From positions 1-58,706 of IMG/VR virus record IMGVR_UViG_3300031758_000085: a stretch of 58,706 bases of DNA; one strand, written 5' to 3'. This stretch comes from a virus. The notes under the pieces were generated by a model. That model did not search any database. It was not told the origin of the DNA and saw only the letters and a list, made by a program, of their open reading frames with translations. Made by a program: the position numbers and the translations under genes. Positions 32,472 through 42,211 of the stretch are shown here, piece after piece. Position 1 is the first letter of the stretch. Each line of letters begins with the position of its first letter.

Positions 32472-32474
32472 ATA
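32468..32474 (+). promoter_or_regulatory. Late promoter box ATAAATA and structured leader
   Basis: ATAAATA is an exact match to the core of the T4-like late box, at the end of the upstream gene and about 100 bases before the ATG at 32575. Transcription from it would give a leader of about 90 bases in the otherwise gene-free 32472-32574 stretch. Confidence 0.5.
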
Positions 32475-32510
32475 TAGTTGGAAAGTAAATCCATTGGAGG
32501 ATAGTGAATC

Positions 32511-32560
32511 CGATGAGGTCTGAGTTGCGCATGTGAGTGCATGCGTGTATTTGCCCATCG
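32511..32560 (+). other. Possible folded leader RNA before collagen-like fibre gene
   Basis: In the 103-base gap 32472-32574, GCGCATG (32527-32533) pairs with CATGCGT (32540-32546) around 6 bases, and CGATG (32511-32515) pairs with CATCG (32556-32560) outside it, with GG/CC extending the outer stem. GGAGG at 32496-32500 is a ribosome-site-like sequence upstream of the fold; the bases just before the ATG at 32575 (TTTCTAACATAAT) have no clear ribosome site. A tiny ORF could start at GTG 32504. The fold is predicted by eye only. Confidence 0.35.
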
Positions 32561-32574
32561 TTTTCTAACATAAT

Positions 32575-35500
32575 ATGGCAAATACGACTAATAAGACCTT
32601 CAGCGTTAAACATGGTATTGATGTAGCCAATACCATTGTTGTCGATTCAAGTCGTAATATCACCAACGTTCAATCTGCGAATATCAGTGGCAACTTAACT
32701 GTTGGCTCTACAATATTCGCACAGAATATTATTCCATCTTCCAATAATGCATATAGCCTTGGATCAAACACGGCTGTTTGGAAAGATCTTCACGTTTCAA
32801 GCAACACCATTTACATCTATTACGGAAATGCAAATGGTTCTCCTCTTGTTGCAACTCTTGGTGCTGATGAAGCAGGTATGCTTACATGGGATGCTGCGCC
32901 CATTACAGATCTCACTGGTAACGTCTTTGCTCAAGCAAATAGCGGAACTACTATTCGCGCTAATACATTCAACTTTGTCAATACAGCTAACGTAACTGTT
33001 TCTGTCACAACAACAGCAAATGGTGTTGTTAACGTTGCATTCGAATCTCTTGCTGGAGGCGGTGGTGGTACTGGTCCACAAGGTCCTCAAGGACCAAGTG
33101 GCGTGGCTGGTCCGACTGGTCCATCAGGAACTGGTACAGGTAATCCTGGATCAACCAGAGATATCTTTATTGGTGATGGTAATACAACTAACTTCGTTTT
33201 AACTGTTCCACCAACAAGTGAAGAACACACTCTCGTTTTTGTTGGAACAATTTTGCAAGGAAATGCCGAATATAATATTGCAAATGCTAATATTGTGTTC
33301 ACGACTGCTCCTGCAAACAATGATGAAATTATTGTTTACACGATTGGTGACTCTGGTCCACAAGGACCAACTGGTCCATCTGGAGTAAATGGTGATGCTG
33401 GACCAACTGGTCCACAAGGTCCTCAAGGACCAAGTGGTGTAGCTGGTCCAACAGGTCCATCAGGAACTGGTACAGGTAATCCTGGTTCTACAAGAAATGA
33501 ATTTACTGGTGATGGAAATACAGCGGTATTTGCACTTACAGTTCCACCAACTAGTGAAGAACATACAATCGTTTTTGTTGATGGTATTGTTCAACCAAAC
33601 TCGTCTTACAATATTTCCAGTGCAAACGTAGTTTTCTCCACTGCACCAGATAGCAATACTCAAATTATTGTTTACACGATTGGTGATTCTGGTCCACAAG
33701 GTCCTCAAGGTGCTGCTGGCGCTGCTGGTCCAACAGGTCCTTCTGGTCCTTCTGGTCCATCTGGTCCGCAGGGTAATGATGGTCCGTCAGGTCCATCAGG
33801 TGCAGTTGGTCCTCAGGGTCCATCTGGTCCGCAAGGTCCACAGGGTCCACAAGGACCACAAGGTGTTCAAGGTGATATTGGTCCACAGGGACCGCAAGGA
33901 CCACAAGGTGTTGCTGGTCCGCAAGGACCAATTGGTCCTTCAGGCGTAAAAGGTGATACTGGTGATTTTGGTGGTGCAACATTTGATTATACTTACCTAA
34001 CAAGTACATCCAATACAGACCCTGGCGTTGCAAATCTTACGTTTAATAACGTAACATTATCTTCAGCAAATACATTGTTTATTGATTTCATTGATCAATC
34101 TACAGCAAATGTGTTTAATTATTTGCAAACGATTGACGATTCAACTTCCTCAATTAAGGGAACATTTAAAGTTGCAAACACTGCAAATGTTCTTGAATTT
34201 GCATTCTTTAATATCACAGGTTTGCATGCCGAACTTCCTAATTATTTCGCTGTTCCTATTGCTCACACATCAGGTGTAACCACACTATCAAACTCAACGA
34301 ATGTTATTATTACATTTGTTCGTACTGGTGATAAAGGTGACACTGGTCCACAAGGTCCTCAAGGTTCGCAAGGACCACAAGGTCCGCAAGGTCCACAGGG
34401 TGTTGTTGGTCCATCTGGTCCACAAGGTCCTCAAGGACCACAAGGACCACAGGGTCCTCAAGGATTTAATGGTGATCCAGGTCCGCAAGGTCCGCAAGGT
34501 GCTACAGGTAGCGCTGGACCGCAAGGTCCATCTGGTCCTGCTGGTCCGACTGGTCCATCAGGAACTGGCACTGGTAATCCTGGTTCTACTCGCAATGAAT
34601 TTACTGGTGATGGAAACACCGCAACATTCGTTCTGACTGTTCCGCCAACTAGTGAAGCACATACACTTGTCTTTGTTGATGGTGTGCTACAAGAGAATGT
34701 AGATTATAATATCGCTAGTGCAAATATTGTATTCACCGCAGCACCAGAAGATAATACATCAATTGTAGTCTATACAATCGGCGATTCGGGTCCTCAAGGT
34801 CCTCAAGGCGTCACTGGTCCTCAAGGTCCTCAAGGTCCTCAAGGCGTCACTGGTCCTCAAGGTCCTCAAGGTGTTGCTGGAGACGCAGGTCCGCAAGGAC
34901 CACAGGGTCCACAAGGATCAACTGGTGCTACTGGTCCACAAGGTCCACAAGGTGTTAGCGGATCAAGAACATATACTGTAACAAATAGTGGTGCAAGTGC
35001 ATACACAATTGATGGATCAAATAATCCAACTCTAAATTTATTGCGTGGGTTTACTTACACATTCAGTGTAAATGCAAGTGGGCATCCATTCTGGATTCAG
35101 TCTGTTTCTGGTGCGTACAGTTCTGGTAACATTTACAATACTGGTGTTACAAACAATGGCGCTCAAGTAGGCACAATCACATTCGATGTTCCTTATGACG
35201 CACCAAGCACATTATATTATGTCTGTCAGTACCACGCATCGATGGCTGGAACAATCAACATCAGCGATCTTGGTCCTGCTGGTCCACAAGGTCCAACAGG
35301 ACCTCAAGGTCCTCAGGGTCCACAAGGTCCAACAGGACCTCAAGGTCCACAAGGTGTAACTGGTGACACTGGTCCACAAGGACCACAGGGTGCTACTGGT
35401 AGCGCAGGTCCACAAGGACCACAGGGTCCAGCAACGACAGTCACCACAAACAGTGGATCAGTTCTTGTCTCTAGCAATATCAATTTCGTTAATACTGCAA

Positions 35501-36117
35501 CTGTCACTGTTTCAACTTCAAACAATTCTGGAATTATCAACGTTGCATTTACAAGTGTTGGTGGTGGCGGTGGTGGTGACGGCAACGCAAACGTCACTGT
35601 TTCTGCAACAGCCCCAACAGGTGGTCGTGCGAATCAAGACTTCTGGTGGAATAGTAACACTGGTTCATTGAAGATTTATTACAATGATGGCAACTCAACT
35701 CAGTGGGTTGATGCTGTTGTTCCAAGAATTGGTCCAACAGGTCCATCTGGTCCGACTGGCAATACAGAAATTTCAGTAACATCGAATACTGTCGTATCAA
35801 ATACGAATACATTTACATTGACGCAAAATGTGACTTCTATTGCATCTTTGGTTGTGTCAAAGAATGGCTTGGTTCTTACACCAAACATTCATTATCAAGT
35901 TACAAATAACATCGTCACTCTAAACACTGCAGCGCAAGTGAATGATGTTGTAACATTTACGCACTTTAGAAATCTATCGAATTTGATGGCAGTTGGTCCA
36001 CAGGGTCCACAAGGACCAACTGGCTCGACTGGACCAACAGGTCCATCTGGTCCAAGTGGCGCAGCAGGAATCGGAACAGGAAAAGCAATAGCAATGGCTA
36101 TTGTATTTGGAGGATAA
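32575..36117 (+). CDS. Large collagen-like tail fibre with cupredoxin-like domain
   Basis: An 1180-residue fibre. The start ([19 protein letters not shown]) matches the previous gene's. Many Gly-Pro-Gln/Ser collagen runs separate beta modules. One module of about 80 residues, beginning GNPGSTR and ending [12 protein letters not shown], occurs three times (near 33127, 33472 and 34564). A domain at residues 815-900 has [11 protein letters not shown] (H837) and [12 protein letters not shown] (C884, H887, M890): the His-Cys-His-Met ligand set of type 1 copper proteins, with amicyanin-like C-x2-H-x2-M spacing. The C-terminal part has more collagen repeats. Probably a long trimeric fibre; copper binding is inference. 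Confidence 0.85.
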   Translation: MANTTNKTFSVKHGIDVANTIVVDSSRNITNVQSANISGNLTVGSTIFAQNIIPSSNNAYSLGSNTAVWKDLHVSSNTIYIYYGNANGSPLVATLGADEAGMLTWDAAPITDLTGNVFAQANSGTTIRANTFNFVNTANVTVSVTTTANGVVNVAFESLAGGGGGTGPQGPQGPSGVAGPTGPSGTGTGNPGSTRDIFIGDGNTTNFVLTVPPTSEEHTLVFVGTILQGNAEYNIANANIVFTTAPANNDEIIVYTIGDSGPQGPTGPSGVNGDAGPTGPQGPQGPSGVAGPTGPSGTGTGNPGSTRNEFTGDGNTAVFALTVPPTSEEHTIVFVDGIVQPNSSYNISSANVVFSTAPDSNTQIIVYTIGDSGPQGPQGAAGAAGPTGPSGPSGPSGPQGNDGPSGPSGAVGPQGPSGPQGPQGPQGPQGVQGDIGPQGPQGPQGVAGPQGPIGPSGVKGDTGDFGGATFDYTYLTSTSNTDPGVANLTFNNVTLSSANTLFIDFIDQSTANVFNYLQTIDDSTSSIKGTFKVANTANVLEFAFFNITGLHAELPNYFAVPIAHTSGVTTLSNSTNVIITFVRTGDKGDTGPQGPQGSQGPQGPQGPQGVVGPSGPQGPQGPQGPQGPQGFNGDPGPQGPQGATGSAGPQGPSGPAGPTGPSGTGTGNPGSTRNEFTGDGNTATFVLTVPPTSEAHTLVFVDGVLQENVDYNIASANIVFTAAPEDNTSIVVYTIGDSGPQGPQGVTGPQGPQGPQGVTGPQGPQGVAGDAGPQGPQGPQGSTGATGPQGPQGVSGSRTYTVTNSGASAYTIDGSNNPTLNLLRGFTYTFSVNASGHPFWIQSVSGAYSSGNIYNTGVTNNGAQVGTITFDVPYDAPSTLYYVCQYHASMAGTINISDLGPAGPQGPTGPQGPQGPQGPTGPQGPQGVTGDTGPQGPQGATGSAGPQGPQGPATTVTTNSGSVLVSSNINFVNTATVTVSTSNNSGIINVAFTSVGGGGGGDGNANVTVSATAPTGGRANQDFWWNSNTGSLKIYYNDGNSTQWVDAVVPRIGPTGPSGPTGNTEISVTSNTVVSNTNTFTLTQNVTSIASLVVSKNGLVLTPNIHYQVTNNIVTLNTAAQVNDVVTFTHFRNLSNLMAVGPQGPQGPTGSTGPTGPSGPSGAAGIGTGKAIAMAIVFGG
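33691..33960 (+). repeat. Longest collagen-like GPQ/GPS repeat block
   Basis: About 90 residues of Gly-x-y triplets, mostly Gly-Pro-Gln, Gly-Pro-Ser and Gly-Val/Ala variants, encoded by repeated GGTCCACAA/GGTCCTCAA-like 9-mers. Similar shorter blocks lie at about 28958-29050, 33361-33456, 34333-34560, 34790-34965 and 35278-35430 and in the 40537 gene. Confidence 0.9.
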
Positions 36118-36118
36118 T

Positions 36119-36490
36119 ATGGCTAATCCTAATATAGTCAACGTGACGTCGATTTATGGAAAAACAGCTGGAGTCAATCTGACTTCAAATAGCATGACAA
36201 CGCTTGTAAATAATGGAGCAGCGTCATCTAAATCATTGAAGATCAATGTGCTCAATATGACAAACTATAGCGGAAACACTATTCTTGTTTCAGTGTCATA
36301 TTATACTGCTGCAAATCAGGGTGGAACTGAATATAAAATTGCTCATGAAGTCAGTGTTCCAACTGGTACGATATTGACAGTACTAGATAAAGGAACTGGA
36401 TATTATCTTGAAGAGGATTCATCATTGGCAGTCAAAGCAAATGTTGCAAATTCAATCTTTGCAACAGCAAGTTATGAGGAAATCAGCTAG
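36119..36490 (+). CDS. Small tail-associated beta protein
   Basis: A 123-residue protein starting MANPNIVNVTSIYGKT. Its beta-rich pattern (SLKINVLNMTNYSGNTILVS ... HEVSVPTGTILTVL) is one I recall from small proteins next to fibre genes of marine phages. It directly precedes a glycine-rich adhesin (two-base gap), as other small beta proteins do elsewhere in this window (38486 and 51325). The ATG at 36119 is chosen because GGAGGATAAT precedes it; an in-frame start at 36101 lies inside the fibre gene. Function unknown. Confidence 0.65.
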   Translation: MANPNIVNVTSIYGKTAGVNLTSNSMTTLVNNGAASSKSLKINVLNMTNYSGNTILVSVSYYTAANQGGTEYKIAHEVSVPTGTILTVLDKGTGYYLEEDSSLAVKANVANSIFATASYEEIS

Positions 36491-36492
36491 TC

Positions 36493-38205
36493 ATGACTAG
36501 AAGGTATAGAGGTGGCATCATTCGATCATCATTACCGCCAATTGGTGCGGGTAATGTTGTCGCAAGCGGCATTTATAGTGCTGCTGATGTTGCTCAATAT
36601 GTCGGATCTGGATTTTGGCCATTTGTGATAAGTGGTCGAACGATTGTTCTTACATTTACATCATCCAGTACATGGACTGCCCCAACTGGTGTCACTCAAG
36701 TTGAGTATTTGGTTGTTGCTGGTGGTGGTGCGGGTTCGCTTGCTGGCGGAGGTGCAGGTGGATTCAGAACGGGGACATCATATCCTGTAACTGCTGGAAA
36801 CACTTATACCATCACTGTTGGTGCTGGTGCTGCAGGCGCTGCAGCATTAAATAGAGGCGCAAATGGATCTTCATCAGTATTTGACACAATCACATCTGCT
36901 GGAGGTGGTGGTGCGGGTGGTTACAATTCACCTAACGCTGAAGGAAATGGTCACGCTGGAGGATCAGGCGGTGGCGGTGGTGCAAGATCAGGTATTTACA
37001 GTGGAACTGGTGGAGCAGGAAATACACCTACAGTAAGTCCATCTCAAGGAAATAGTGGTGGAAACGGTGCTGACGCAGGAAGCAGTTCTCCAGGTGGTGG
37101 TGGGGGTGGTGCAGGTGCTGTTGGTGGAAATGCAACCGCATCACCAAGAATTGCTGGAAATGGTGGTGTTGGAGCATCATCAACAATTTCTGGATCATCA
37201 GTAACTTATGCTGGTGGCGGAGGAGGCTCTTCTGCACCAGGAAATCCGAATGGAACTGGTGGAACAGGTGGTGGTGGTGCAGGTGTGTCTAGTGGAACTC
37301 CTAATTCTGGAACAACAAATTCAGGTGGCGGTGGTGGTGGTAACTGGAATGGTCCAACAGATAATGGTGGATCTGGCGGCTCTGGCATTGTAATTCTCAA
37401 ATACACTATGCCTGGAAGTGTGATATCATTTACTAATTCAGCCAGCTGGATTTGTCCAGAAGGTGTCACATCTGTTGACTATCTCGTTGTTGCTGGTGGT
37501 GGCGGTGGCGGTGCTGGTGGACCAGCATTTGGTGCTGGTGGAGGTGGAGGGGGCGGTGGTGCAGGCGGATTTAGAACTGGCACTGCATTATCTGTAACAC
37601 CAGGCACAGCATATACAGTCACTGTTGGCGCTGGTGGTTCTCAAAGCGCAAATGGAAATGATTCTGTTTTTTCAACGATTACAGCGACTAAGGGGGGTCG
37701 TGGAGGTATTCCAGATGGATCTACATCATCAGCATCAGGTGGATCGGGTGGTGGAGGAGGAGGTCTAAATTTAGCATTTACACAAAATGGTGCTGCTGGA
37801 AATACACCGAGTACATCACCATCACAAGGAAATAATGGTGGAAATGGATTTGGAAGTGATTCAGACGCTGACGTTCAATGTGGCGGTGGTGGTGGTGGTG
37901 CAAATGCGGTTGGTTCAAATGGTGCATCATCGGCAGGTGGAAATGGTGGCAATGGAACTGCATCTTCAATCACTGGCACTTCTGTAACTTATGCTGGTGG
38001 TGGTGGTGGTGGAAAAAGAACAAATGCTGGCTCTCCAAATACTGCAGGAACAGGTGGATCTGGTGGTGGTGGTAATGGCGCAAAAGCATCAACAGGAAGT
38101 GCTGGCACTGCTAATTTGGGTGGTGGTGGTGGTGGTGGAGGTGGAAACTCACCAACAAATGGTGGTGCTGGCGGTAGTGGTATAGTCATTCTCAAACTCA
38201 ATTAG
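36493..38205 (+). CDS. Glycine-rich adhesin, two-domain
   Basis: A 570-residue protein of two similar halves. Each half starts with a beta segment (VLTFTSSSTWTAPTGVTQVE; then SFTNSASWICPEGVTSVD), continues with long Gly-rich runs broken by FRTG-type strands, and closes with GSGIVILKY/L. Poly-Gly runs with this spacing recall the polyglycine type II sandwich of the phage S16 gp38 adhesin. Likely a receptor-binding tip. A 61-base stretch at the junction of the halves is identical to one in the 38820 gene. Both ends of the paralogue match in order. Confidence 0.75.
   Translation: MTRRYRGGIIRSSLPPIGAGNVVASGIYSAADVAQYVGSGFWPFVISGRTIVLTFTSSSTWTAPTGVTQVEYLVVAGGGAGSLAGGGAGGFRTGTSYPVTAGNTYTITVGAGAAGAAALNRGANGSSSVFDTITSAGGGGAGGYNSPNAEGNGHAGGSGGGGGARSGIYSGTGGAGNTPTVSPSQGNSGGNGADAGSSSPGGGGGGAGAVGGNATASPRIAGNGGVGASSTISGSSVTYAGGGGGSSAPGNPNGTGGTGGGGAGVSSGTPNSGTTNSGGGGGGNWNGPTDNGGSGGSGIVILKYTMPGSVISFTNSASWICPEGVTSVDYLVVAGGGGGGAGGPAFGAGGGGGGGGAGGFRTGTALSVTPGTAYTVTVGAGGSQSANGNDSVFSTITATKGGRGGIPDGSTSSASGGSGGGGGGLNLAFTQNGAAGNTPSTSPSQGNNGGNGFGSDSDADVQCGGGGGGANAVGSNGASSAGGNGGNGTASSITGTSVTYAGGGGGGKRTNAGSPNTAGTGGSGGGGNGAKASTGSAGTANLGGGGGGGGGNSPTNGGAGGSGIVILKLN
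37399..37459 (+). repeat. 61-bp exact direct repeat, copy 1
   Basis: Identical over 61 bases to 39732-39792 in the paralogous adhesin gene, starting AAATACACTATGCC and ending ATTTGTCCAG. It encodes the linker from the first to the second Gly-rich half (YTMPGSVISFTNSASW). The flanking sequences differ more, so this is a local recombination or gene-conversion tract. Confidence 0.85.
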
Positions 38206-38219
38206 TATAGAGAAAATAA

Positions 38220-38474
38220 ATGTCTGAACCAATTATTCGAACAACGCAAGTCGCAAATCTAGAAACAAATTTAGGTTCTGCTGCAAACACTGTGCGCATT
38301 TCGCAAAATAGTTCATCAACTCTTTCTGCAAAACAATTAAATTTTGTAAATACAACAAACGTCTCAATTACAGTGAGTGATTCTGGTGATGGAAATGCAA
38401 ATATTTCCTTCGAGGTTGCTGGTGGATCTTCTGGTCCATCTGAATCATTTCATCCATTCTTACTTGGTTTATAA
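38220..38474 (+). CDS. Small fibre-linked hypothetical protein
   Basis: An 84-residue protein. Its central part (STLSAKQLNFVNTTNVSITV, then DSGDGNANISFEV) matches segments inside the large fibre proteins of this window (for example LNFINTASIQVSVIDNADGN in the 29958 gene), so it is a stand-alone version of a fibre beta module. Its ATG overlaps an AATAAATG run. Probably a virion or fibre component; otherwise unknown. Confidence 0.6.
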   Translation: MSEPIIRTTQVANLETNLGSAANTVRISQNSSSTLSAKQLNFVNTTNVSITVSDSGDGNANISFEVAGGSSGPSESFHPFLLGL

Positions 38475-38485
38475 GGTATATTCGA

Positions 38486-38818
38486 ATGCCACAAACATAT
38501 AAAGTATTAGGTCAATCTGCTCCTGCAGCAAATACAACCGCAAATGTTTACACAGTTCCTGCTGCAACGCAAGCTGTTGTTTCTTCGATCATTGTGACGA
38601 ATAGAAACAATAATGCAAACGCAACATATAGAATTGCTGTTCAACCAGCTGGTGCTGCATTAGCCAATCAACATTATATTGCATATGATTCAACAGTGAC
38701 TGCACTCGATTCGATTGCACTATCACTCGGTGTCTCAATGGGCAACACGGATGTATTGTCTGTCTATTCAGCAAACGCCAATATTTCATTCAGCGTCTTT
38801 GGTGTAGAAATTACCTAA
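38486..38818 (+). CDS. Small beta-sandwich-like tail protein
   Basis: A 110-residue protein (MPQTYKVLGQSAPAANTTAN ... TVPAATQAVVSSIIVTNRNN). Similar in length, order and composition to the 51325 gene (MAQVFKLRAASLTTVNANVY), and both sit just before a glycine-rich adhesin. Such proteins are common in marine phage tail regions as I recall. Two-base gap to the adhesin. Function unknown; a partner or base for the adhesin is possible. Confidence 0.65.
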   Translation: MPQTYKVLGQSAPAANTTANVYTVPAATQAVVSSIIVTNRNNNANATYRIAVQPAGAALANQHYIAYDSTVTALDSIALSLGVSMGNTDVLSVYSANANISFSVFGVEIT

Positions 38819-38819
38819 T

Positions 38820-40520
38820 ATGGCAACGAAAGTCTTTTCATTAGCATCGCTCTCTGCTTTCGGATATTCTCCGACGGGCAGATACAATGCATTGAATCCA
38901 AGCAGGATTATAAATCCAGCATGGAATCTAACAAAAACTATTGTTTTGACATTCACATCATCAAGCACATGGACTGCTCCAACTGGTGTCACTTCTGTCG
39001 ACTATCTCGTTGTTGCTGGTGGTGGATCTGGTGGAACAGCCTATGGCGGCGGCGGAGGAGCAGGTGGCTTTAGAACAGGGACAGGTTTAGCAGTAACCGC
39101 TGGAAATACATACACAATTACAGTTGGCGCTGGTGGCGCAGCTAGAGGCGCAAGCCCATCATATTTTACTGGAGACCCAGGATCTGCTTCTCAATTCAGC
39201 GATATTGTTTCTGCTGGTGGTGGAGGTGGTGGAGCTATTCCGAATAACGGCGTCGGATTAAGTGGCGGATCTGGTGGCGGCGGTGGATATTATTCTGAAA
39301 TAGGCGGAACTACATCAGGCGGCGCAGGAAATACTCCTGCAACTTCACCATCACAAGGTAATAATGGTGGCAGCGGGGTCAATAATCCATTTTATGGTGG
39401 TGGCGGTGGTGGTGGCGCAGGGTCTAGTGGCGATAATTATATGCCTAGTGGACCAGCCGCTGGTGGTTCAGGAATAGCATCATCAATATCTGGATCATCT
39501 GTAACCTATGCTGGTGGTGGCGGTGGTGGCACATATACTGGTACTTCTCCTGCTGGTGGAGGTCCTGGCGGCACAGGCGGCGGTGGTCGTGGCGGATTTG
39601 TTCCTGGTGTCAGCAATGCTGGTGTTGCAGGAACAGTAAACACTGGCGGTGGTGGAGGCGGTGGCGGCGGTAGTGGTCAAGGCAACCAAAATGGTGGCAG
39701 CGGTGCTGGTGGTTCAGGAATTGTAATTTTAAAATACACTATGCCTGGAAGTGTGATATCATTTACTAATTCAGCCAGCTGGATTTGTCCAGCTGGTGTA
39801 ACATCTATAGACATTCTTGCTGTCGGTGGCGGTGGCGGTGGTGGAAGAGGCGGTGGCGGCGCAGGTGGTTTGGTTTACTCAACATCTGTTGCTGTAACAG
39901 CAGGAAACACATACACAATCACAATTGGTTCTGGTGCGGCTGGTGCATCTTCTGCTGGAGGAACACGAGGTTCTCGCGGAGGTAACACTACTATATCTGG
40001 CACAGGATTTACAACAATCACTGCAGTGGGTGGTGGTTCTGGCGGCGTCCATGGAGATGCAACAAACTCTACTGGTCAAGACGGTGGATCTGGTGGTGGC
40101 GGTGGACCATATGGTGGAAATCGTCCTGGCGGTGCTGGTGTTTATCCAGGAAGTTCATTTATTAGTTTGACAAGACAAGGATATAATGGTGGTGCAGGAC
40201 TTGAGAATGGAAATTTTCCATCTGGTGGTGGAGGTGGTGCAGGTGCTGTGGGTGCTGATGGTGCTGGTGCTGCGGGTGGTAATGGTGGAAATGGACTAGA
40301 ATATAGCATCACAGGCACTTCTGTAACATACGCTGGTGGTGGCGGTGGTGCAAGAGGATCAAGTGGTGGAACAACAGATGGTTCTGGTGGGACAGGCGGT
40401 GGTGGAACAGATGGTGCCAATGGAACTGCTAATCTTGGTGGCGGCGGCGGTGGGAAACTGTACAATGCTGGCAATGGTGGTAATGGTGGTTCTGGCATTG
40501 TAATTCTCAAACTTAATTAA
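38820..40520 (+). CDS. Glycine-rich adhesin, two-domain paralogue
   Basis: A 566-residue paralogue of the 36493 gene. VLTFTSSSTWTAPTGVTSVD and SFTNSASWICPAGVTSID begin the two halves, each followed by Gly-rich runs and closing GSGIVILKY/L. The 61-base direct repeat at 39732-39792 is identical to its paralogue. Gly-rich loops differ in length and sequence between the two genes, as expected for a receptor-binding surface. Likely an alternative tail tip. Confidence 0.75.
   Translation: MATKVFSLASLSAFGYSPTGRYNALNPSRIINPAWNLTKTIVLTFTSSSTWTAPTGVTSVDYLVVAGGGSGGTAYGGGGGAGGFRTGTGLAVTAGNTYTITVGAGGAARGASPSYFTGDPGSASQFSDIVSAGGGGGGAIPNNGVGLSGGSGGGGGYYSEIGGTTSGGAGNTPATSPSQGNNGGSGVNNPFYGGGGGGGAGSSGDNYMPSGPAAGGSGIASSISGSSVTYAGGGGGGTYTGTSPAGGGPGGTGGGGRGGFVPGVSNAGVAGTVNTGGGGGGGGGSGQGNQNGGSGAGGSGIVILKYTMPGSVISFTNSASWICPAGVTSIDILAVGGGGGGGRGGGGAGGLVYSTSVAVTAGNTYTITIGSGAAGASSAGGTRGSRGGNTTISGTGFTTITAVGGGSGGVHGDATNSTGQDGGSGGGGGPYGGNRPGGAGVYPGSSFISLTRQGYNGGAGLENGNFPSGGGGGAGAVGADGAGAAGGNGGNGLEYSITGTSVTYAGGGGGARGSSGGTTDGSGGTGGGGTDGANGTANLGGGGGGKLYNAGNGGNGGSGIVILKLN
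39732..39792 (+). repeat. 61-bp exact direct repeat, copy 2
   Basis: Same 61 bases as 37399-37459. Placed at the same point in the paralogous adhesin. Confidence 0.85.
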
Positions 40521-40536
40521 CAAAAATAAATAGCAT

Positions 40537-42210
40537 ATGGCAATTAATTTTCCAAATTCACCAAGTCTAAATGACACATATTCCTACGGTGGTAACACCT
40601 GGCAGTGGGATGGTGAGTCTTGGACGTCTTTAGGTCAAACACCAGATGCTGGTCCTCAAGGACCACAAGGACCATCAGGTCCAGCTGGTGCTGGTGCAGA
40701 TTTATACATCACTGCAAACAGCGCATCGAATACACTAACCAACACAATCAATTTTATTAATACAGCAACAGTAACAGTTGCCGTATCAAATACTAATGGA
40801 ATTACTAATGTAGCATTTACAAGTCTTGGCGGTGGAGGTGGTGGTGGATCGGGTACAGGTAATCCTGGATCCACGCGAGATATCTTTGTTGGTGATGGTA
40901 ATACATCCATCTATTCATTGAATGTGACGCCAACGAATGAAAATCACACATTAGTCTTTATTAATTACATTCTTCAAACGAATACATCTTACAACGTTGT
41001 AAATGCAAATATAGAATTCACATCACCACCACCAACCAATTCTGATATAATTGTTTACACAATTGGTGATTCAGGTCCGCAGGGTCCGCAAGGTGTTGTT
41101 GGTCCGCAAGGTCCTCAAGGAAACTTTGGTCCACAAGGTCCACAAGGTCCTTCTGGACCAACAGGTGCTGCTGGTATTGGTACTGGCAATCCAGGAGCAT
41201 TTCGAGATGTGTTCACTGGCGATGGAAATACAACAACATATGTTTTGAATGTATCGCCAACTAGTGCAAATCACACACTCATTTTCGTTGATGCTATTTT
41301 ACAATCTAATGCAGCATACACACTCGCTAATAACGATGAATTGATTTTTAATGTGGCACCAGATGCAAATACTAAGATTATTGCATATACTATTGGTGAT
41401 TCTGGACCTCAAGGTCCAACAGGTCCATCAGGATCTTCTGGATCGGTTGGACCTCAGGGACCACAAGGTCCACGCGGAAACCCATCAACATATGATATAT
41501 TCACTGGCGATGGCAATACTCTTAATTTTGTATTAAGCACCACACCAAATAATGCAAATGGTGTGCTTGTATTTGTTGATCGTGTTCTTCAAAGAAATGT
41601 TGATTATTCTGTTAATAATGCAACAATTGTTTTCGTTTCTGCTCCAGAAGCAAACTCAGTTGTTGATGCATATACAATTGAAGGCGCAGGACCACAGGGA
41701 CCACAAGGTCCTTCTGGTCCTGCAGGAACTGCAAATATTAGCGCAACCACCTCAAACACTCAGATTGTATTTAATCTTGATGGGTCGCCAAAAAGTGTAT
41801 CTAATCTAACCTTTAATTTAAATGGAAACGTATTTTCTGTTTCCTCTACGTTGACTGCAAATGTATCGAATAATAACGTTACTGTTGGTAATAGTGTTTA
41901 TGTAACTGGAGAAGTTAGTTGTAATAATCTAGTTGAAACATCAACAATTGCAATTAAAGAAAATATTAATCCGATTAATGATGCACTATCAGTTATTAAG
42001 CAGTTACTCGGTGTAACTTATAATAAGATAGACCATGAGAAATTAGAAGCAGGATTGATTGCAGAACAAGTAGCGACTGTTGCTCCAACACTGGTCTCTT
42101 ATGATGAAGATGGAAAACCAATTGGTGTATATTATACTAAAATTACTGCGTATTTGATTGAGGCTATAAAGCAGTTAGAAGAACAAGTTAAGAAATTAGA
42201 GAACAAATAA
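40537..42210 (+). CDS. Collagen-like fibre with C-terminal S74 chaperone domain
   Basis: A 557-residue fibre. A short N-terminal domain (SPSLNDTYSYGGNTWQWDGE) leads to collagen-like runs and three copies of the beta module of about 75 residues also seen in the 32575 gene (starting near 40855, 41179 and 41494, ending [11 protein letters not shown] or similar). The last 95 residues are a peptidase S74 intramolecular chaperone: TSTIAIKENINPINDAL carries the Ser469-x4-Lys474 dyad, followed by GLIAEQVATVAPTLV. Such domains trimerise the fibre and then cut themselves off. Self-cleavage is inferred from the intact dyad. Confidence 0.82.
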   Translation: MAINFPNSPSLNDTYSYGGNTWQWDGESWTSLGQTPDAGPQGPQGPSGPAGAGADLYITANSASNTLTNTINFINTATVTVAVSNTNGITNVAFTSLGGGGGGGSGTGNPGSTRDIFVGDGNTSIYSLNVTPTNENHTLVFINYILQTNTSYNVVNANIEFTSPPPTNSDIIVYTIGDSGPQGPQGVVGPQGPQGNFGPQGPQGPSGPTGAAGIGTGNPGAFRDVFTGDGNTTTYVLNVSPTSANHTLIFVDAILQSNAAYTLANNDELIFNVAPDANTKIIAYTIGDSGPQGPTGPSGSSGSVGPQGPQGPRGNPSTYDIFTGDGNTLNFVLSTTPNNANGVLVFVDRVLQRNVDYSVNNATIVFVSAPEANSVVDAYTIEGAGPQGPQGPSGPAGTANISATTSNTQIVFNLDGSPKSVSNLTFNLNGNVFSVSSTLTANVSNNNVTVGNSVYVTGEVSCNNLVETSTIAIKENINPINDALSVIKQLLGVTYNKIDHEKLEAGLIAEQVATVAPTLVSYDEDGKPIGVYYTKITAYLIEAIKQLEEQVKKLENK

Positions 42211-42211
42211 G

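Noticed and set aside
33668-33949. Second + frame with repeated HKVLKV-type residues in the collagen block
   Set aside because: It is the shifted reading of Gly-Pro-Gln codons, with no independent start context.
40526-40532. ATAAATA box just before the 40537 gene
   Set aside because: It ends only four bases before the ATG, so transcription would start at or after the start codon; as a promoter for this gene it is unlikely.
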